Positions 21,960 to 33,695 of a stretch of 64,000 bases of DNA are shown piece after piece. The position numbers and the translations under genes were made by a program. The stretch's first letter is position 1. Each line of letters begins with the position of its first letter. Below the pieces are notes generated by a model. That model had not been told where the DNA came from, searched no databases, and saw nothing but the letters and a program-made list of their open reading frames with translations. Source of the stretch: Aralia elata (lineage: Eukaryota > Streptophyta > Magnoliopsida > Apiales > Araliaceae); NCBI GenBank assembly GCA_034770075.1, contig CM068387.1:77439971-77503970 (forward strand), read 5' to 3'.

Positions 21960-24042
21960 TTTGATTGATTTAATATGAGGGGGAAAGAAAGTTAGATATA
22001 AAAATGAACACCGAACACTAATTAAGATGATGAAAACCCCATCCATTTCTTTTATTTGGCAGTACCCCCATCCACTTCGCACTCATCAGCATTTACAGGA
22101 AACACAAATCAAGAAAGAGTCTCAACTTTCCAACTAATCATATAAATTTTCTTGATATTAATGTCGAAATGAAATGTGATTTGCAATTTTTGTTTATCTA
22201 ATCTTTGTCGATTTGATTATGACTCCTTGCTTTTGATTGCTGGATGAATAATACATGTCTGATAAGACTCCCGAAAAAGAGAGAGAAAAAAAGAGTAAAG
22301 AAAAGAACACCATATAGTTAATAAAGTTAAATAAAATCCTAAAATCCAAATGAAGATGCAAATTCATAACACACATAGTTATATATTTTGTTCATTACAC
22401 ACTGGAGAAAAATACAACCCAGCCGAATTACTCATTCCGAGTTGACTCGATAGTAATAAATGTTATGTTTAATAATTACAACCGAGTTGAGTGGATAATT
22501 GTTAATGTTATGTTTAATTATTTGTTGCATTAATTTTTTAATTTTTGACGATAGGTGCAGAAATTTTAGCATTGATTGAATGTTTATTCGTTTTTTGAGT
22601 TTCATGAATGCATCTAATCATAATCATAATTATATTTAATATGAGATGTTGTGATTTTTTTACACAAATCACCCCTAAAAAAAAGAGAGGGTAAAATACA
22701 ATTTAACATCTGTGGTTTACACCATTTTGTACTTAGTCACCTGTGGTGAAAAAGTCGCCAATTTAACACTTATGGTATAAAAAAAATTGCACGCTACCTC
22801 AATTACATCCAATTTAACAGAAAGTGATGTCCACTTGCCTAAAAGCAAGTGAATGGTCTCCAAATACTATATTAATTTCATATGCGATTGACCTAAATGC
22901 CCTTTTTACTCATATATGAGTTACTTTTTGTTATGTTGCTTTTATCTTCTTATATTTCAGAAACTTCCTACCAAAATCAGTTTTTGCCAAAAAAAATATC
23001 AATTTGCACGTGAAGCTTTTAAAGGCCATTGAGAATCTTCACAGTTCCAATTCCAATAGTACCACCCCAGTTCCAGAACAAAATCTGATCAGTTTTTGAA
23101 GGCAACACCCTCCTTCTCCCTCCGTGGGTCTCACAGGAGAGGTTTTGTCTTCTTTGGGACAATCCCATGTTCTTTTAACTGAATAATTTCTACCATTTAA
23201 ATTTTAAATTCTTTCTTTTTCTAATTTTAGCAATGAAAAGAATCAAATACATTATTTATTTTGATAAAAACTGATTTTGCCAAATATATATATTAATCAG
23301 ATATGGTTTACCAATATAAATAAATTCAAAAAAATAAAATACAATTAATTTGTAATAATTTGAAGTGTGAAAAACATATTCAGGTAGACAAATTTTAATT
23401 TTTGTGGTTTCATCAGTGTAAAATGTTTTAATTACTTAAGAAAGTGTGATACAATTAATTATGTTACACGTACAATTAAAGTAATTAAACAATTATAAAC
23501 AAGTTCGAATGTTTTCTTTTAATTAAACAATGTCCATCCCTCGCACGTGCTAACAAACTAGCTAGTAGATCTCGAAGGATGAAGTTAAGTTACAAAATTT
23601 TAATCACAAAAATTGGAGAAGCTTAATTTTTTGGAAAGCTGATCAAATTTTTTATACCATCTTAAAATATATAGCGTACTGTAATTAAATCATTAAAAAA
23701 TATTTACCACTAATAACACTCAAAAGGATCCTAGAGGCTTAACAAACATAGAGGACCCTCTTCACATGAATTCACGTGTCATAGTTAATAAATTGTAATT
23801 AACAATTAGTAGCTTAACTTTACTACAACATTCCAACATTAAAGTCACAAGGTGATGCATGGACCCTTCATTTGTTCAATAATTACTTAGTGTTCTATTT
23901 TAAAATAGTATAACCTTGATTATAAGACCAATAAAACAAAATGATTCCTCCGGTTCACATCGTATTAGCTTTCCAAGTGTAGGCATGGCACCAGTTGCAT
24001 TATTCGACAACTTAGCTTTCTTCGACACAGTAATTGAGAGGC

Positions 24043-24073
24043 TAATTAATTAATTAATTAATTAATTAATTAA
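24043..24073. repeat. (AATT)n microsatellite
   Basis: A tetranucleotide AATT run of about eight units. Confidence 0.9.
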
Positions 24074-24562
24074 GAACAACATCATCTTGAAAGCGAATCC
24101 ACTAATGTTGCATTAATATAATGTAGACCACACATTGCAGTGGATTCTATTAGTGTGCGAAAGAAAATAATTCAATGGTGGGGGCTGCAACACAAATCAT
24201 CGACCACCAAGTGAAATTTCAACAACTGTTAATTTGTCACTTTTATGAATTTCAACTCCATTTTAATGGTGAGATTCAATTTAACAACTCGATGCGTTTG
24301 TTATGGAGTACACATCATAATACATCACCTTCGATCGAATAAACCTTAATTTAACCTAATTCTTTTTTAAACCAATCAATGTCATAATACTGCCTCTTGA
24401 GTGTAAAAACGCACCTTATTAGTTGAACTAAGAGTATATAAATGCTTGGCTAGGGTTAAGAGTCAACAGAACCAGAAAACCCTAATTTTTCTACAGTTAC
24501 TCATGTGTAACTTGGCAGTTTCAATTTAAAATGCTCAAGAAATCTTTAATTAGTCCACACAG

Positions 24563-24618
<56 letters not shown>
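24563..24618. repeat. Compound (GT)n(TA)n microsatellite
   Basis: GT repeats pass directly into TA repeats, a common compound plant microsatellite. Confidence 0.9.
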
Positions 24619-24620
<2 letters not shown>

Positions 24621-25785
24621 CACTCACTTTTTATCTGGAATCATCATAATTTATTATCCAAAATGCTACTTCCAGATTGGCTAATGTAATATTTTTATGC
24701 TGATTCTTCAAGGAGTAAATTAAAATTTTCACTCTTAATTAAGAGTAATTTATTTTAGGTAAAGTTTCAATGATTATACATTAGTTTATGTTTTTCTTCA
24801 TTTCTTTTCTGAAAGTAGATCAGTAGCACTTATAAAATGATTGTAGGTAAAAGGGCATAGCCTAATTAAGCTAAACCGACAATTTTATAAATTCCATATT
24901 AGGAAAATTGGCATTAGGTGATAGAACAACACTATTAAATTGGCCTTTTCCGTGAACAATGTTTGAGATGATAATAATTATTGTGCTAGTGTTAAATAAT
25001 TTACCCAGTCTACTGCTTTTAACACCTGAGGAATCACTTTGTAATGCTTTTCTTAATTTTTAATTTAACCAAAGATCAGAAAGAGATTAGAATAAGAAAA
25101 GGAAGTTTTTAGGTAAGTATAATAAGTGATAGAGTTACTTAATTAAGTCATGGTTTACAACTTTCGCATAAATAACACTTCTAACTTAAAAAATAAAAAT
25201 TAATAGTAATTTAGCAAAAGGTATAGGGACGTGATAATTAGTTTATTTTAAAAAAAAATGTTATTATCATTATAAGATAGAGTTAAAAATCATAAACCAT
25301 TTCTTTTATGGATATTTTAAATTATTGTATGACAATGTATCACAATCATAGGGTAGTATTAAACAATTTAGTGATACCAAGTATGCTAACGTTTGTTGGA
25401 ATAACATGGATAACATGGATTATTGAAAATATATTTGTGGGGAGAATTCTCCTACAATTTGATAGATCTCTTCTTCTTCTTCTTTTTTTTGTGTTTTATT
25501 TTATTTTATTTGATAGCATTTTACTCTTCTTCTTTTATCTATCTATCTTAGTAAGGGAGAGGTGAGAAAACTGTTTTCTTAAGGCTATATCACTAATCTC
25601 ATTTCCTTTTTATCCCTATAAATTTAATTTTATTATAATTTCTTCCTTTGTATTATTTTTTTATGAGAAAACTATTGCGGATGCAGCCTGCTAAAACAAT
25701 GACGCCAGCTTTTCTTCTCTTTCTCCTTGCCATGCCGACAACGAGTTCTATATATTTTCCTTTACCTTTCATATATGTTGGCAAT

Positions 25786-26356
25786 TGCAGGGAAAACACC
25801 TCCGAGTATAACCGTCTTTGATAAGTCAAATAATAAATCATGCCAAACAAATAATATAATTTCACCAAATAAATTACCAAATAATTATCCGGAATGAGAT
25901 GATGATATCCGCGAATAAACTTTCACAAAAACTCTCAATTTTCCGTTCAATCTGCGGTATAACTCTCTGTATACTGTTGTTGCCAAAATTACCCTCATAA
26001 TTGATTATGCGTTGTTTTTCTTTTGTTTTTTTTTATTTTCTCCTGTAGCAACTTTCACGTCAAAGGTCATATATATGTGTGTGTGTGTGTGGGGTATTCT
26101 CTAAATCCAAATTAGATTTAGTAAACAAAAGAATTCATTATCCTCCATTCATGACACATATATATAAACCATATATATACTCACTAATTCCTACAACAGG
26201 TTCGTTTCGGAATTGCCCCACACGGAAGACTCCAAATTCCAATATTGCTTCGGAATTCCAATTCCTTTTTAATTTTAAAAAAAATACATACCAAATTAAA
26301 AATACTCCTAATTTAAATAGAATAATCTCATAAGTTTGGACCTCACAAACCCAATA
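25786..26356 (-). repeat. Copia 3' LTR (left copy)
   Basis: It starts TGCAGGGAAAAC on the plus strand and ends ACAAACCCAATA, where the terminal CA has become TA. It shares CGTCTTTGATAAGT, CTCACTAATTCCTACAACA and TAAGTTTGGACCT with the right LTR. Confidence 0.85.
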
Positions 26357-26368
26357 ATCTCCCTCTCC
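26357..26368 (-). other. Copia polypurine tract
   Basis: Minus-strand GGAGAGGGAGAT directly adjoins the 3' LTR. Confidence 0.75.
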
Positions 26369-26543
26369 AAATTCATGAGAGGGGAATTCTACCGTGGCCC
26401 CGTAACTTAGAGTCCATCCTGACCAACTCCTTACAAAACTCCAGCTTATCGCGAGTTACAATATTTATCAACATGTCTGAGGGGTTCTCATCGATATAAA
26501 CTTTCTTCACTTTCATCAATTCCTTTTCCATCACTTCTCAAAG

Positions 26544-27590
26544 TCAGTGATAACGAACATCAATGTGCTTAGTACGATTATGATATATGGCGTTCTTGGT
26601 CAAATCAATTGCATTTTGACTATCACAATAAACCACATACTCATCCTGCGTAAAACCCAACTCTTGGAGAAAACATTTCAACCATAACATCTCTTTGCTT
26701 GCTTCTGTAGTTGCAATGTATTCCGACTTAGTTGTAGACAAAGTAACACACTTTTGCAACTTGAACTGCCATGATATAGCTCCCCCTACAAAAGTGAACA
26801 AATACCCCGAAGTAGACTTCTTATTTTTAGAACCTGTCATATCTGCATTTGTAAAATCCTCAAAGACTGGACTTGAACCACCAAAACTCAAACTGAAAGT
26901 AGCTTTTAAGTATCTAAGAATTCACTTAACTATTTCCCAATGTTCTCTACCAAGATTTGACAAATACCTGCTCACAACGCCAACTGCATGAGCAATATTT
27001 GGCCGTGTACAAGCCATCGCAAAACTCCATATAACAGAGAAGTAGGGAACTGTTGCCATATCATATCTCCTTTCCTTAGTAGAAGGACACATGCGTTTTG
27101 TCATCTTAATATGACTGGTCAGTGGTGTGCTAACTAGCTTAATATCACCTATGTTGAACCTTGTAAGCACCCGTTTAACATACTTCTCTTGTGACAATCA
27201 CAACCTTTTGGTTTTCCTGTCACAAACAATCTTCATGCCTAAAATCTGTTTAGCTAGGTCTAAGTCCTTCATATCAAAGGACTTGAACAACTCACCCTTG
27301 AGCCTGTAAATCATGTTAGCATTTGCTATTAATCTACTGTAACCATAGTCCATCATAAATGAATCAAATTTCATGTGCCTTGGGATTTGTTTCAGACCGT
27401 ACAAACTTTTCTTTAACCTGCAAACCAAATGCTCTTTCCCTTTAACTTCAAATCCCTTTGGCTGCTCCATGTAGATTTTCTCCTTCAAATCACCATGAAA
27501 GAATACAGTTTTCACATCTAGCTGCTCAAGCTCAAGATCCATACTAGCTACTAACACCAACACCGCTCGAATAGAAGTCATCTTCACAAC
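26544..27590 (-). pseudogene. Copia reverse transcriptase and RNase H remnant
   Basis: RT motifs are visible (FHGDLKEKIYMEQPKGFE, KSLYGLKQIPR, SFDMKDLDLAKQILGMKI), but sequence jumps from NMIYRLKGELFK to SFDMKDLD, so the segment with the catalytic YVDDM box is deleted. RNase H retains TTKSEYIATTEASKE, the YCDSQNAIDLTKN motif and HIDVRYH. Frames break at about 26900 and 27195. The protein cannot polymerise. Confidence 0.88.
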
Positions 27591-27715
27591 CGGAGAAAAA
27601 ATCTCATCGAAGTCAATACCTTACTTTTGAGCAAAACCCTTGACGAATAACCGAGCCTTGTACTTCATTAGTTTTTCAGAACCATCCTTTTTCAGTTTGA
27701 ACACCCATTTATTTT

Positions 27716-28027
27716 TCATACTTTCCTGCCCTTTGAAAATGTAGTCAACTCATAAGTGTGATTCTTATGCAAAGAATCCATCTCATCCTGCATAGCTCTT
27801 AGCCAATTGCTCTTCTCCTTATGAGTCTTGAGTTCTTGAAAATTCTCTGACTCTCCCTCCTCAGCAATTAATAGATATTTAGATGAAGGATACTTGACTG
27901 ATGGCACACGTTCTCTCATAGATCTTCTTAGCTGAGGTTTTTCAATATCAAGATGAGGGGGTTGCTCCCGCTGCTCAACACTCTCTACATTTGACCTATC
28001 ACCATCATACAAATCTGTATCAGTCAC
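27716..28027 (-). pseudogene. Copia linker region between integrase and RT
   Basis: The frame reads LRRSMRERVPSVKYPSSKYL and LKTHKEKSNWLRAMQDEMDSL, the stretch that normally joins integrase to RT in copia polyproteins (usual form: S.Y...W..AM..E..SL). It is open but isolated by frameshifts on both sides. Confidence 0.75.
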
Positions 28028-28347
28028 ATCTTCATTTTGACCTCCTTCTCCAATTATGGCATTCTATAATGGAGAAGGAACTCCGCTGACGTCTGGAACT
28101 CTATTATCTCTAGGCTGTAACATTATCAAAATCCTCATAATTCTGACGCTCATGAAACACCACATCTTTGCTTCCGAACAAATTTATCTAAACTGGATCC
28201 CATAACCTGTACCCAAACTTTACATCTCCATAGCCAACAAACATACATGGAGTAGATTTGTTATCAAACTTCGATCTTAGTTCTTTGAGGATATGTACAA
28301 AAGCCTTACACCCAAATACCATCAAATAAGAATAGGGCACATCCTTA

Positions 28348-29100
28348 TCATTCCAAATCTTTTCTGGAATTTGAAAAATCCAATGGTGCTGATGGAGATC
28401 TATTAATTAGGTAACAAGCGGTACGAATAACTTTACTCCAGGATGACTTAGGCAGCTTCGTCATTCTCAACAAGCATCGGCCTCGCTCAATAATAGTGTG
28501 GTTCATTCTCTCAGCCACATCATTATGTTGTAGGGTGCCAGGAACTGTCTGCTCATGTCGAATACCGTGTTTATCACAATATGACGCAAACTCATTTGAT
28601 GTGTATTCTCCTCCGTTATTGTTGCAAAGGCACTTCAATAATTTTTTAGTCTCCCTTTCAACCATAACATGGAAACTCTGAAAATGCTGAAATAGTTGGT
28701 CTTTTATTTTCAACAAAAACACTCACACCTTACGTGAAACATCATCAATAAAAGTAACAAAATATCTACTGCCACCTAAGGACTCAACCTCAATAGGACC
28801 ACATACATCAAAATATACTCTCTCAAGTAACTTAGATTATCTTTTAGAGGAGTTACTAAAAGAAACTCTATTCTACTTACCAAACAAACAATAATCATAA
28901 AGGTTTAATACAATACCTTTAACAAAAAGAATGAGGGACCTCTTTGCTAATATCTGCAACCCTTTCTCACTCATGTGCCCAAGCCTTTTATGCCACAGAT
29001 TCGATAAAGTTTTATCTTCAATTGCATTCAACTCGCTAGAACACACCTTCACATGAGTTTTGTATAACGAGCAACAAGCAGTACCTCTAACAACTACCAT
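28348..29100 (-). pseudogene. Copia GAG-pre-integrase and integrase core remnant
   Basis: LWHKRLGHMSEKGLQIL is the zinc-binding pre-integrase motif. The core retains NNGGEYTSNEFASYCDKHGI and ERMNHTIIERGRCLL, followed by KVIRTACYLINRSPSAPL. The second catalytic Asp of the usual DNGGEY is Asn. Several frameshifts separate the two parts. Confidence 0.85.
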
Positions 29101-29512
29101 CGAACCCTTAGTAAGCTTCCACTTTTCGCTACCGAAGTGATTCTCATAGCATACATTCTCTGTCCAAGGCCATACCAGAAATTAAGTTGAGGCACAAATC
29201 TGGAACATGTCTAACATCCCTCAAAGTAATAGTGTAGCCTACATCAGTCTGTATGCAAACATTACCAATTCCAATAATCTTGGACTGATTATTGTTACCC
29301 ATCCTCACAAACCCAAAGCCTCCAACTTTGTACGTCGTGAAGAATTCTCTCTCGGGATTAGCATGATACGAAGCACATGTATCAATAACCCAATCAATTT
29401 TCTAATCAACAACATGTAAGTATTCTTCTTCCCCGAATGAAAGAAGCACAACATCTTCGGTAGTTGTAGCTGCAGTATTCTTCTCCTTAACCTTCTGGTG
29501 CTCACTAATTTT

Positions 29513-29806
29513 TTACTTGTCTAACAAGATCTTGCAATTTCTTTTGAAGTGACCCTCCTTGTTACAATGGTAACACCTGTATGTAACGCCTTCTCTAGTC
29601 TTTGACTTGCTCCTTTGATTTCTAGAATTTTTGCTTTTGCTGCGATTCATGTTTCCCTTGTGAGATCCCGTGAAATTACTTTTATCCCTGTTTTTTGCCA
29701 CAAGTGCTTGTGTCTCAAAATTCAAACCCTACTCCTTTCGCCTTATTTCCTCATTGTGTATGTTGTCCTTGACCATCTGTATGGTGATTTTTCCTTCCAG
29801 AGCTAA
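29513..29806 (-). pseudogene. Copia gag remnant with CCHC zinc knuckle
   Basis: The nucleocapsid motif CYHCNKEGHFKRNC is intact in a basic, Ser/Lys/Asn-rich context (NRSKSKNSRNQRSKSK). The rest of gag toward 30340 is recognisable only as a non-open remnant. Confidence 0.85.
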
Positions 29807-30345
29807 ATTGCTTATTGACACAACCAAAGTTTTCTAACTGTTAGGCAATAAACTGAGAAGCAACAACGCTTGAATCTCGTCCTCAAGATTCAATTTCATG
29901 GTAGACAACTAGTTTACCAAACCTTGGAACTCACTCATATATGCTCAGATATATTGCTACCATCTTTGTACTTCAGGTTCACGATCTTTCGAATCACAAA
30001 GGTCTTATTTTGTGCATTCTTCTTCTCGTACATAGACTCTAATGTAATCCAAAATGTATAAACATGTATCCGTTTCTTGCGAAATATAGTGGAACACACT
30101 CTGAACGATCCACTGTCGGATGTGACTGATCGTCTTCTTATTCATTTTTTTCCAATCAGCCTCAGACTTGTCTGCTAGTTTTTCCCTTAAGCTCTAATGG
30201 GTCATACGTACAAATCCTTATAGTAAAAGGTGTTTTTCATTCTAGGCTTTCAAATCAAAAAATTAGATGAGGTCAATTTAATCATGGCGCCGCTTGATTT
30301 ATCCATTTAATTAATTTATCAAAAAATAACTGCGCAAAGAACCTT

Positions 30346-30358
30346 GCTCTTGATACCA
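30346..30358 (-). other. Copia primer binding site (initiator-Met tRNA, one-base insertion)
   Basis: Minus-strand TGGTATCAAGAGC differs from the perfect complement by one extra A and lies three bases inside the 5' LTR. Confidence 0.8.
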
Positions 30359-30361
30359 CTT

Positions 30362-30871
30362 TGTAGGAAAAACTCTTCCAACTATAACCGTCTTTGATAA
30401 GTTAACTAATAAACCACGCCAAACAAATAATGCAATTTTCCACCAAATAAATTATAACCGCATAAAATAATAGTACGAAAAATAAATCAAACACAAGACA
30501 CCAAATCTTACGTGAAAAATTCTCTAAAACTAGATGTAAAAATCACGGGCCGAGCTCTGAAAAATTCCACTATAACCAACTGTGAGTACAAATAGTCCTT
30601 CCAAGTTTTATAACTAAAAACTTGAAATATCACGAAATTGAGAGAATACAAGAATACCTTAATTTTAGTAAAAACTCAAATTACCTCACCATCTAGAACC
30701 TCTGAATTAATTAAAGTCTTCAAACAATTAATTATTCGGAATAAGATGATGATACCCGCAAATAAATCTTCACAAAAAACTCTCATTTTTTTTTAATCTG
30801 CGGTATAACTCTCTATATACTGTTGCTGCGAAAATCACCCTCACAGTTGATTATGCGCTATTTTTTTTTCC

Positions 30872-30912
<41 letters not shown>

Positions 30913-31195
30913 TCACTAATTCCTACAACATATTTGTTTCGGAATTGTCAAAGTGACATCCCAATTCTTTTCATATAATATATATAATATACATATATAT
31001 ATATATATATATTATTTTGATTTGGTTTAAGAAAAATATATTCTTTTTCATGTTAGCTCCCACGAAAGTCTCTCAATTCTAATTTATTTCGGAATTCTAA
31101 TTCTTTTTCAATTTTTAAAAACATACATATTAAATTAAAAATACTTCTAATTTAAATAAAATAATCTTATAAGTTTGGACCTTATAAACCCAACA
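30362..31195 (-). repeat. Copia 5' LTR (right copy)
   Basis: The plus strand starts TGTAGGAAAAACTCTTCC and ends ATAAACCCAACA. It is longer than the left LTR, with TA/AC microsatellites (30871-30912) and an AT insertion near 30980-31020. Confidence 0.85.
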
Positions 31196-31200
31196 GCAAC

Positions 31201-32736
31201 CCGTTAAAAGAAGTAGATTCGGATGACGGTGAAATCCCATGGCAGAGGTGTTTGATTCGGAGATTAGGAATCACAATGATCTTAGAGAGAGATTCGGGTT
31301 TCGTCAATTTACAAAGGTGAGTTAATGGTCTGCAATTTAGATTTAAGAGGACTTCGTATGCAATTAATTTAGTTTGCTAATTTGACAAAATCTTCTCCAT
31401 TGTCGTGTAAAGAGATAGAAAGGATGAGTATTTGCAGAGTTACGTTGAAAATAACAGAAAAGGAAAGAGAGTTGGGATAATGGGAAAGGGATAGGAAATA
31501 CCCTTCTTACATTAAAAAACGGAGTTTCTAATTTTTTACTCTTTTTTTTAATTTTATTTTTAAAATTTAATAAAATTATATAAACACGTGACACAAGAAT
31601 AGAATTAATAATAAAAAAAGGGAAGGAAAACCGGAAAGTGAGTGAAAGAAAATTACTCCAGCGGATAGGATCATTTTCCTAGATGAATAGGGTCCGACAT
31701 TTACCCAAGGGATTCATTGACCGACCGTACAGATCAATTAGATGCCACTATGATGTCATCACGTGTCATCTTCTGAAACCTAATTTGCCTGGTGTCCCTA
31801 CGAATCGGCACTTGGGGCACTACTGTCAACTCCTCCGTTAAATTTGGGAGCCTTTAATTATACTCCATCTGGAATTTTATATTTTAAAATTTAAATTTTA
31901 AATATAAAATTTTACCGACAAAAATATGTCAACTTTATAACAATTAGCATAACGACAAATATATTTAAATTTATTATTTATGAAATATGTTATTATGCAT
32001 AATGGATTAAAATATAGACATACATTCCCAATGAATATAATTATCATGACCCCTGTGCTTAATTGCTCCAACTAAGAATTTACGGGGTAAAACAATCCGA
32101 CAAAAATAAGACATTAACATAAATAAATAAATAAAAACCTGTAGCGCATGTGTGATTAAAAGTTGTCAATTTTCGTTGAAAGTAGATACATTACCTAATT
32201 ATTCACGTATATATTTTATTAATTAATTTTCAAGCTATTCAATTGTGTAATCCACATGTTTTAAGACTCAGATCCGATACAGTGTACACCAGCAGGTATT
32301 TAGGTAATTGAATCGAATATATACTGTAGTGTTCACTATCCTACCACTACACCATTAGTGCCCATCTATAATTATTTAAGATATCATTAAACATTCCATT
32401 TCATAAAGAGGGGATGGAATTAATTTGAATCCCATACCATGATCATTATATAGGGTGAAATTACACGCTTCAATTAATTATCACGCGCGGTGATTGCAAT
32501 GGTCATCAACTACAAGTGTACAATGTACGTTGACATTTATACAATATGTCTCAAATTCACTATTTTCCCCTTCAATTATGTAGTTTTACTTGTCAAATAT
32601 TTACAAATTAGTGGTCATTTTTTTCTTGTTGCTGATATGTAAAGTGAAAACATGTGTCTTTTTATTTAATCTGTTCCTTGTTTCTTTTAAAAGGTTGAAA
32701 TATTAATTACTAGCATTTCACACTTGTCATTTCACA
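31201..32736. other. Intergenic spacer
   Basis: No gene supported. A short plus-strand open segment from ATG 31241 ends at a GTGAGT, which resembles an exon end, but matches nothing I recognise. The remainder is AT-rich. Confidence 0.4.
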
Positions 32737-32744
32737 CTTGTCTT

Positions 32745-33687
32745 TAGGGGTGAGTATGGTGCGGTTTGAAGTCCAAACTGCACACGAAACCGCTTAGGTG
32801 CGGTTTGACAAATCCAAAACCGCACATGAAACCGTTTGTGATTGGTGCGGTGCGGTTTCATTTGGTGCGGTTTCGGTTCCAAAACCAATTGAAACAATAA
32901 AATTTCATACAATTTAAATTAATAATTTAACATCACACAATATTAAATACCATTTTGATAACACACAACCTTACTTATTATGTGTTCTCATTTGTTTCCA
33001 CTTTAAGGATCCATAATATTTTAACTGGAAAATTGATAATCATATGTTGTAACATTTTCTGAGTAGCCAAACAAGTCAAATTATGCAGTTGTTGTGATTT
33101 AGTGCTCTATAAGTTGGCTCATAAAGTATTAAGAGTTTGATGGCATTTATTAATTGATAAGCTCAATTATTTGCTTCAAGATCTTGCTCATTATTCATCT
33201 GGCTGATTAATGGTGTGATTAAAATATACAGATATGTTAGTTTGTGCACCTCTGTTTAGATTGAGAACCTTTTTGTCTGCCCTATCCTCATTTTTATATT
33301 ATTTTGATACTTATATACTTTCCTGTTGCCTGCTGCTTGGCTCAAGAACTTTCATTGGTCACCAAGCCTTTTTGAGGGGGAATAGATGGACCAAGTAAAT
33401 GGATGTTCATCTCATTGTATAGGAATTTCTTGTTATCTTCATATCACTGAATATAACAATTTATATGTAAGAATATTTAAAAATTTATATGTAAGAAGTA
33501 TAGTGCGGTTTCGGTTTTATGCATGCGATTTTGGCCAGTAAATAAACTCAAATCGTAAATTCAGTTTTTCAACCCACCTAAAACCGCCACATACGCCGGA
33601 ACCGTTGGTGCGGTTTTAATTGGTGCGGTTTGTATGTGCGGTTTTTGATGCGATTTCAGAGGCAATTTGATCCCTTGTTCAACCCTA
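32745..33687. mobile_element. hAT-like non-autonomous element
   Basis: The ends TAGGGGTGAG and, inverted, TAGGGTTGAA are short TIRs. Flanking octamers CTTGTCTT (32737-32744) and CTTGCCTT (33688-33695) match at 7 of 8 positions, the target-duplication size of hAT transposons. Subterminal regions hold many copies of GGTGCGGTTT and related words in both orientations, as expected for transposase-binding repeats. There is no coding capacity. Confidence 0.75.
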
Positions 33688-33695
33688 CTTGCCTT

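Larger units (their letters stand above)
20161..25785. other. AT-rich intergenic spacer with microsatellites
   Basis: I find no supported gene in these 5.6 kb. It contains a (TA)n run (21899-21956), (AATT)n (24043-24073), a (GT)n(TA)n run (24563-24618) and a TTTCCC repeat (about 20795-20820). At about 22685-22800 there is a sequence resembling one end of a plant DNA transposon (see findings). Short open frames are not conserved-looking. Confidence 0.55.
25786..31195 (-). mobile_element. Degraded Ty1/copia retrotransposon, minus strand
   Basis: Two related LTRs (25786-26356 and 30362-31195) enclose remnants of gag and pol in copia order, with integrase upstream of RT, read right to left. Flanking pentamers GCAAT (25781-25785) and GCAAC (31196-31200) are a nearly perfect target duplication. 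A PBS for initiator-Met tRNA (one extra base) and a PPT are present. All coding parts are broken, the RT YVDD segment is missing, and the LTRs differ greatly in length, so this is an old, dead insertion. Sequence style (MEQPKGFEVKGKEH, KSLYGLKQ) suggests a Tork/Tnt1-like lineage. Confidence 0.9.

Noticed and set aside
25308..25565. 85-codon plus-strand frame rich in Leu/Phe/Ile
   Set aside because: The hydrophobicity follows from T-rich sequence; there is no motif, no gene context and no conserved start.
31241..31318. Exon-like plus-strand segment starting MAEVFDSEIRNHND and ending at GTGAGT
   Set aside because: Only 26 codons, no recognised homology and no second exon found; not enough to call a gene.
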